Assembly: GCA_017618625.1 (NCBI GenBank)
Contig: JAFZTV010000049.1
Coordinates: forward strand, 1 to 18,719
Direction: 5' to 3'
DNA length: 18,719 bases
Origin: Bacteroidales bacterium
GTDB taxonomy: Bacteria; Bacteroidota; Bacteroidia; Bacteroidales; P3
Of this stretch, positions 13,924 to 18,719 are shown piece by piece; the stretch's first letter is position 1, and the number at the start of each line of letters is the position of its first letter. Made by a program: the position numbers and the translations under genes. The notes beneath the pieces are model-generated. The model had not been told where the DNA came from. It was given only the letters and a program-made list of their open reading frames with translations, and searched no databases.

Positions 13924-13943
13924 CGCCCTGTGCGGGCACGCAC

Positions 13944-15344
13944 CTAATATCCCAATATCTTCAACATCGACTTGTGGCTCTGCTCTTTGGCGAAGAGTTT
14001 TGTGGTGTATTCGCCATCCTCATCCTTGTCTATTATAATATGTTTCGGAGCCGGCACAAGGCAGTGCTGTATGCCGCCGTAGCCGCCGATTGACTCCTGG
14101 TAGGCACCAGTGTGGAAGAAACCTATATACAGAGGCTCGTCCTTCTGCAGCTTCGGCAGGAAGATGGCGTTGGCGTGCGAGTCGGCGTTATAATAGTCCT
14201 GGCTGTCGCAGGTGAGGCCACCAAGGAACACGCGCTGGTATTCGCAATCCCAGTGGTTGATAGGCAGCATGATAAATCTCTGGTTCAAGCCCCATGTGTC
14301 GGGTAGAGTGGTGATGAACGAGCTGTCAATCATATACCACAGCTCGCGGTCGTTCTGCTGTTTCTGACCCAAGATACTATACAATGTGGCGCCACTTTCA
14401 CCCACAGTGAACGAGCCGAACTCGGTGAAGATGTGAGGCTCTTCCACACCTCGATTGGTGCAGATGGTCTTTATCTGGTTCAGAATCTCCTCGGCCATAT
14501 ATTCATAGTCGTAGTTGCTGGCCAGGGATGTTTTAAGCGGAAAACCGCCACCGATATTGAGCGAATCAAGTTCGGGGCACACACGCTTGAGGTCGCAATA
14601 GACGTTCAAGCACTTCGACAACTCGTTCCAGTAATAGGCAGTGTCGCGGATGCCGGTGTTGATGAAGAAGTGCAGCATCTTGAAGGTAAACTTCTTGTTT
14701 GGCTTGATATGTTCTTCATAGAAGCTCACTATGTCATTATATCTTATGCCCAGTCGCGAGGTGTAGAAATCGAATTTCGGTTCCTCCTCAGCAGCGATGC
14801 GGATGCCCAGTTTCATCGGCACCGAAGGATTCTCAAGCATCTCGTCGAGTGTTGAGTACTCGCCTTTGTTGTCGAGAATCGGCACCACGTTGTGGAATCC
14901 GTCGTTGTACAACCCTACAATATTCTCTATATATTGTGTCTTCTTATATCCGTTGCATACAATGAACTTGTCCTTGTCAATCAGTTTCTGCTCGTAGAGC
15001 TCCTGTATGAGGTTGATGTCAAACGCCGAGGAAGTCTCGAGATTTATCTCGTTCTTCAGCGCCTCCTCCAAAACAAACGAAAAATGACTGCTCTTGGTGC
15101 AGTAGCAGTAGTTGTATGTACCCTTGTAGTCGGTCTTGGCGATTGCAACGTTAAACATACGTTTCGCGCGTTGAATCTGAGAGCTTATCTTCGGCAGATA
15201 GGTAATCTTTAACGGGGTACCGTACTGCTTGATAATCTCCATCAGCGGAATGTCGTGAAACATCAGTTCACCCTCTTCTGTGCGAAATTCATCCTGCGGA
15301 AAATCGAATGTCTGATCAATTAAATCGTAATACTTGTTTCTCAT
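13944..15344 (-). CDS. speA: Arginine decarboxylase, short Bacteroidetes type (PLP, alanine racemase fold)
   Basis: This 466-residue cytoplasmic enzyme is expected to convert arginine to agmatine, the first step of the route to putrescine and spermidine. It opens MRNKYYDLIDQTFDFPQDEF, as I remember for Bacteroides biosynthetic arginine decarboxylases. The likely PLP lysine is Lys84 in CYCTKSSHF, the glycine-rich phosphate loop is GGGFP at 265-269, and the cysteine supplied across the dimer is Cys379 in GGLTCDSQDYY; TEFGSFTVGESG at 308-319 is a further family block. It is much shorter than the 630-660-residue proteobacterial SpeA and lacks its inserted regions. The N-terminus fits the family. 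A TACTTTTG promoter box lies about 64 bases upstream. Substrate is inferred from similarity only. Confidence 0.85.
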   Translation of the reverse strand: MRNKYYDLIDQTFDFPQDEFRTEEGELMFHDIPLMEIIKQYGTPLKITYLPKISSQIQRAKRMFNVAIAKTDYKGTYNYCYCTKSSHFSFVLEEALKNEINLETSSAFDINLIQELYEQKLIDKDKFIVCNGYKKTQYIENIVGLYNDGFHNVVPILDNKGEYSTLDEMLENPSVPMKLGIRIAAEEEPKFDFYTSRLGIRYNDIVSFYEEHIKPNKKFTFKMLHFFINTGIRDTAYYWNELSKCLNVYCDLKRVCPELDSLNIGGGFPLKTSLASNYDYEYMAEEILNQIKTICTNRGVEEPHIFTEFGSFTVGESGATLYSILGQKQQNDRELWYMIDSSFITTLPDTWGLNQRFIMLPINHWDCEYQRVFLGGLTCDSQDYYNADSHANAIFLPKLQKDEPLYIGFFHTGAYQESIGGYGGIQHCLVPAPKHIIIDKDEDGEYTTKLFAKEQSHKSMLKILGY

Positions 15345-15635
15345 TTTTGAAATCTAAGTTAATTACATTGACAAAAACTTCACAATCCGACTCACTTAAA
15401 TCAAATGCAAAAGTACTAAACAAATTTCATTAAATGAATTATAAATTGCATACCGCAAATAAACAGACAGCAGCCCACCCCAACCATCTTACAGATAATC
15501 AGCGCATTTAATCATAGGCACATTGTGACAGATTTACAATACGGCTCATCCATCTAGACACACTTCTTTCTGGATATGCGCATGGAAAAAAGCCACACGA
15601 ATTGTCCTCACAAAAAGATAGGGAATGGCTAAACC
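15345..15635. other. 291-bp intergenic region between arginine decarboxylase and the C25 peptidase
   Basis: AT-rich at the decarboxylase end, where it carries that gene's promoter. After the peptidase stop (minus strand) a weak AGCCA/TGGCT pairing with a very long loop precedes TTTTTT at about 15591-15596; it is too weak to call a terminator. I see no gene in it. Confidence 0.6.
15408..15415 (-). promoter_or_regulatory. -7 box TACTTTTG of arginine decarboxylase
   Basis: Minus-strand TACTTTTG followed by C, the same eight bases as the tRNA-Asn promoter. The start codon is about 64 bases downstream. No TTTG at 19-21 bases upstream. Confidence 0.6.
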
Positions 15636-18029
15636 CTAATATCTCACCACCTTCCGGCTTGCCCCAAGTGAAGTTTTCAAGATATAGACACCCTGTGGCA
15701 GATGCGAGAGGTCTATGCGGTTCGTTCCGGCCAATAGGGCGGCCTGCATCACCAGTTTGCCCGTGGCAGAGAACAGCCATGCTTCGGTGGCAACATCGCT
15801 CTCGACGGTCAGCTCACCAGCAGTAGGATTGGGGAATAAGGCGACAGTGTTAGCGTTCATCCGAGCCTGCGCACCACCTATACCTTCGTTCTGATTGATT
15901 GTCATTATCAGTGGCTTGTAGTTCTGGGCGATGGATGAAAGTTTCATATTACCCTGCTCAATCGGGACGGCACAAACTACTGTGGCGCGCCCCTCCTGGT
16001 CAGCCAAGGTGGCTCCGACAAGAACATTATCGCTGTCGGTCACAGCTAGATATGCGTATGGAGCCGTGGTGACATATACCAGCGAGGAACCCTCGTCGGC
16101 ACCCGAATACGCAAGCGGCATCTCCTTTGCCTGTGAGAGCCAAGGCATCATCGACGGGTCGCCGAAGAGATGGTAAATCTGCCAATAATAAGAGTCAAGA
16201 TAACTTGCGGAGTACTCAACCGCCATGTTTCCACCCATAAGCAACGCACCCAACGAGGTGGCCCACTGAGAGAAGTTCTCGCCGTGCGAGTGGAACAACC
16301 AGTCGTATGCACCACGGCTGGCCGGGTGGTATTCATGCGACATCCCGCCGCCTATGGCAGGACGGATACCCACCGCCCAGTAGAAGTCCTCGTCCCAGTA
16401 GGTGGAGTTGCTGCCACCGATATATGCCGCTGCACCGCAGTAGTTTCCGATGCGCATAAGAGCCTCGGCAAAGCATACAGACTCGTCAAACTTAGCCGTG
16501 AGGCAGCAGTTGCCAATCATAACACCGCAGCGTTTCGAGTTGGTCATGTCCGACACATGGTCGTTGCTCATCTGCGGGCTGTACCATCGGTACCAATCGC
16601 CGTGTGCCGAGTAGTTAATCCAACCCGCGCCCTCCGAATACAACGAGCGTATGTACTCCTCGTTATAGGTGGCGTTCGACTGAACCGACACGTTGGCGAC
16701 ATGGGGTGTGATGGAGGTGTTGTTTTTGAATTCCTTGACCGAGCGGAATCCGTTGTAGCCGTTCACATAGAGGGTGGCTGCGTAATCCATCGCAGGGTCG
16801 GCGTGAGAGTAGCCATAGTCGCTCGCATAGCCCCCATCGACACCAGCCACAAGCAACGCTTTGTCGAGAAACGAGGGGTCGGGGAACTCATATCGCTCAT
16901 ACATAAGTATCTTCTGAAGCTGAGTCTGGAGCTGGTTGACGTTCTGAGCCGAGAGGCGTCCGTAGTAGCAGTCGGGCAGGTTGTCGCCAGGTGTCCAGCA
17001 GGCATAGTCGAGGTCAGACACATGATCCATATAGCCGTAGTAGCTCATATAGTACGAGTAGGTCGAGGTAGGCAGCTGCGCCGTGTCGCCCACAAGTATG
17101 AGGAACGTGGGAGCCGGACGGTCGGCTGTGGCACCCGTATATTGGCTTCGGATGTACGAGGCGATGGAACGTACCGTCGAACCCACCTCGGGTGTGCCCG
17201 TAAAGACGGTATCGACCAAGTAACCCACGCTGCGTTTCCAATCGACAAACTCGGCAAGCGCCGCACGGAACATAGGATGCGAGACGATGAGGCAACGGAT
17301 TGCCTGAGAGCCTAGAATCTTGGCCGTATATGCGGATGAAGTCAAGCCGTTGATGGTCTCCACTCCGGTGGTAAAAGCAGGCGTGCGGTGCATCGCGAGA
17401 GCCTTTGTAGCCTCGACGTCGATGTCGTGGAAGGTCACCCTTGCCTCAACGCGAGTATATACCACAAACTGGTTGGACATGGGGTTGTAGCGCACTGGAG
17501 AGAGTACGAGCTGAGCGAGCCGTCGGTCGCGGGCAGCGCCTACCACACGCACCGTGAGGATGTCCGACCCCGTAAAAGCATCGTTTTCATATATCCGACG
17601 GTCCATCACCAGCGAGTCGGCATTGCGCGAGGCACTCTTGCACACAGAGGGCTGACTTGGGGCAATCGGCAACGAGACACCCAGCGAATCACCGTCAATG
17701 ACCACATGCTCCTCGTAGAGCAGCTCCACCCCTACCCTGCCGCATACCGGCACCTCAATCCACTCGCGCAGCGTGGGCAGCGAAGGCGAGCCAATCTCCG
17801 ACGAGAAGTCGAGCCCCTCGATGGCTACGGTATTGAAATCGACACCCATTATCGACACCGAACCCACTTCCAGCTTGGCAGGCACAGATAAGGCCACCCT
17901 GAAGGATTCGGGCGAGGATTCCGTCACGTCGCATAGCCGCTGCCCAGCCGCAGGAACCGACATTACAACCGCAAGCAGCGTGACACACAACCTGATGTCA
18001 GACATCAATCCGGAAAAGAATTTCATCAT
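15636..18029 (-). CDS. Gingipain-like C25 cysteine peptidase with type IX sorting domain
   Basis: This 797-residue secreted protein has an N-terminal signal (hydrophobic 13-28, ending around AAGQ), a propeptide-like beta-rich region (about 31-225), a C25 catalytic region (about 240-640) and a type A C-terminal sorting domain from about 729 (LFPNPTAGEL at 731-740, ending SRKVVRY). The catalytic pair can be placed at His476 in YSAHGD and Cys509 in NCCLTAKF, spaced like the gingipain pair. Other family blocks are FLILVGDTAQLP at 309-320, YYGRLSA at 355-361 and HLFGDPSM at 620-627. Gingipains cleave after Arg or Lys; the specificity here is not readable. The adjacent Cys508 is unusual. Two ATG codons are adjacent at the start. 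The Omp28-like gene ends 9 bases upstream, so the two form an operon, with both products going through type IX secretion. Confidence 0.88.
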   Translation of the reverse strand: MMKFFSGLMSDIRLCVTLLAVVMSVPAAGQRLCDVTESSPESFRVALSVPAKLEVGSVSIMGVDFNTVAIEGLDFSSEIGSPSLPTLREWIEVPVCGRVGVELLYEEHVVIDGDSLGVSLPIAPSQPSVCKSASRNADSLVMDRRIYENDAFTGSDILTVRVVGAARDRRLAQLVLSPVRYNPMSNQFVVYTRVEARVTFHDIDVEATKALAMHRTPAFTTGVETINGLTSSAYTAKILGSQAIRCLIVSHPMFRAALAEFVDWKRSVGYLVDTVFTGTPEVGSTVRSIASYIRSQYTGATADRPAPTFLILVGDTAQLPTSTYSYYMSYYGYMDHVSDLDYACWTPGDNLPDCYYGRLSAQNVNQLQTQLQKILMYERYEFPDPSFLDKALLVAGVDGGYASDYGYSHADPAMDYAATLYVNGYNGFRSVKEFKNNTSITPHVANVSVQSNATYNEEYIRSLYSEGAGWINYSAHGDWYRWYSPQMSNDHVSDMTNSKRCGVMIGNCCLTAKFDESVCFAEALMRIGNYCGAAAYIGGSNSTYWDEDFYWAVGIRPAIGGGMSHEYHPASRGAYDWLFHSHGENFSQWATSLGALLMGGNMAVEYSASYLDSYYWQIYHLFGDPSMMPWLSQAKEMPLAYSGADEGSSLVYVTTAPYAYLAVTDSDNVLVGATLADQEGRATVVCAVPIEQGNMKLSSIAQNYKPLIMTINQNEGIGGAQARMNANTVALFPNPTAGELTVESDVATEAWLFSATGKLVMQAALLAGTNRIDLSHLPQGVYILKTSLGASRKVVRY

Positions 18030-18038
18030 CGAATGTAT

Positions 18039-18719
18039 CTATTTCTTGACAACTTTCTTGACAGCGGTGTTCCCGTTGGCTATCACACGGACGGTGTAGA
18101 TGCCGTTGGCAAGGTTGCTCATGTTGACGACATTGCCGTTGTTCTGGCTCATCACAACACGGCCGACAGCGTCGATAACCTCCACCTTCTGCAGACCTTC
18201 GACTTCGATGTAGAGGTTGCCGGTGGTCGGGTTCGGGTAGAGTTTCACGTTGCTGGCGGACACATCGCCGATGCCCTGAGGCTCGGGATCAGGACCAGGA
18301 CCGGGGCCTGGACCCGGGTCGGGTGTTTGCGAGCCCTCGTAAATATAGGCCGATTTTGTGGAGTTAAACACTCTGCAGCCTAATAGGTTGTTGTTGAGGA
18401 GATTTTCCCCTACGAAAGCCACAAGGTAGCATTTGCCGGGATCGAAGTTGGGAGTGATGGTGGTGGTGTAGTTCTGTGTGAAGGTTGACCCAGCCACAGG
18501 GCTCACTATACCGCCGTCGCCCCATGCCTCCCAAGGGTCGCTGGCGAGGTTGGCACGTACCACGTGGTTGTGGTAGAACGTGCCGGTGGCACCTATCTGT
18601 ACCGGCCCATGCCCTGCATCGTAACTGCCGTCGGCAAGAAGGCTGTCCTCAAGCAGCCACACATTCAGCCTCACATCGTTGCTTACGAGGTCCACCAAAA
18701 CATTGCCCTTCACCGTTGC
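18039..18719 (-). CDS. Omp28-family outer-membrane/surface protein with type IX sorting domain (5' truncated)
   Basis: The gene runs off the window, leaving the last 226 residues; the frame is open to the edge and the codon giving an apparent start there is an internal GTG. The visible part resembles the C-terminal half of Omp28-related proteins: a beta-rich block LNVWLLEDS, the HNHVVRANL motif, then YLVAFVGENLLNNNLLGCRVFNS. A proline/glycine/aspartate linker (PDPGPGPGPGPDPEP) leads to a type A sorting domain with LYPNPTTGNLYIEVEG and a lysine-rich end (AVKKVVKK). Omp28 proteins are surface lipoproteins or adhesins of uncertain role. Whether this one has the usual thioredoxin-like N-terminal part is not visible. 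The C25 peptidase starts 9 bases after its stop. Confidence 0.8.
   Translation of the reverse strand, partial: ATVKGNVLVDLVSNDVRLNVWLLEDSLLADGSYDAGHGPVQIGATGTFYHNHVVRANLASDPWEAWGDGGIVSPVAGSTFTQNYTTTITPNFDPGKCYLVAFVGENLLNNNLLGCRVFNSTKSAYIYEGSQTPDPGPGPGPGPDPEPQGIGDVSASNVKLYPNPTTGNLYIEVEGLQKVEVIDAVGRVVMSQNNGNVVNMSNLANGIYTVRVIANGNTAVKKVVKK

Noticed and set aside
15590..15635. A terminator after the C25 peptidase gene
   Set aside because: Only a 5-bp AGCCA/TGGCT pairing with a loop of over 30 bases precedes the T-run; too weak to call.
16170..17315. A 381-codon plus-strand open frame
   Set aside because: It is antisense to the C25 catalytic domain, which has clear catalytic motifs; the frame shows no domain of its own.
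18280..18325. A DNA tandem repeat encoding PGPGPG
   Set aside because: It is a low-complexity proline/glycine linker inside the Omp28-like gene before the sorting domain, common in such proteins.
18711..18713. A true start codon for the Omp28-like gene at 18713
   Set aside because: The codon is GTG in a frame open to the window edge, and no signal peptide follows; the gene is truncated by the window.

Overview
The window looks like chromosomal DNA from a member of the order Bacteroidales (Bacteroides/Prevotella-like). The evidence is promoter boxes of the TAnnTTTG type, almost no Shine-Dalgarno sequences, two proteins with C-terminal type IX secretion sorting domains, an Omp28-family protein, a DUF4878-type lipoprotein, an AlkZ-related protein and the short Bacteroidetes form of arginine decarboxylase. 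I cannot name the genus. There is no phage, insertion sequence, CRISPR array or rRNA. Most genes are housekeeping or envelope genes.

Plus-strand block, 1-9255. A 1074-residue multi-cofactor FAD/iron-sulfur oxidoreductase ends at a strong terminator. It is followed by an outer-membrane porin with a TTG start, an inner-membrane Gate-domain protein and PurE. A 776-bp gene-less stretch (6472-7247) comes next. It holds a 15-bp perfect hairpin and three families of degenerate tandem repeats, all built on an 11-bp unit. It leads into a P-loop kinase/dCMP-deaminase fusion and a membrane-anchored protein of unknown function. This block closes at a bidirectional terminator at 9224-9255.

Mixed block, 9281-13864. 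On the minus strand are a 55-residue 2[4Fe-4S] ferredoxin, a DUF4878-like lipoprotein and an AlkZ-related protein. PlsC-like acyltransferase is divergent on the plus strand and converges on mannose-1-phosphate guanylyltransferase. Then, all on the minus strand, come a small cysteine-rich membrane protein, tRNA-Asn(GTT) with a textbook Bacteroides promoter and terminator, and a stand-alone ADP-dependent NAD(P)H-hydrate dehydratase that starts with TTG.

Minus-strand block, 13944-18719. Arginine decarboxylase (polyamine synthesis) lies upstream of the dehydratase. A probable two-gene operon follows: a truncated Omp28-family protein and a gingipain-like C25 peptidase, both with type IX sorting domains, so both are expected to be exported to the cell surface.

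The least explained content is non-coding. One part is the set of 11-bp-periodic arrays upstream of the kinase-deaminase. The other is a dispersed CAGTAGTC/GGTGACC-type repeat that sits on or just after the stop codons of four different genes, often followed by AT-rich CATATCAAC or AACTTGAAACT motifs that run into the next start codon. The kinase-deaminase fusion, with its long structured leader region, is the best candidate here for an unusual, possibly defence-related, system, but that is speculative.
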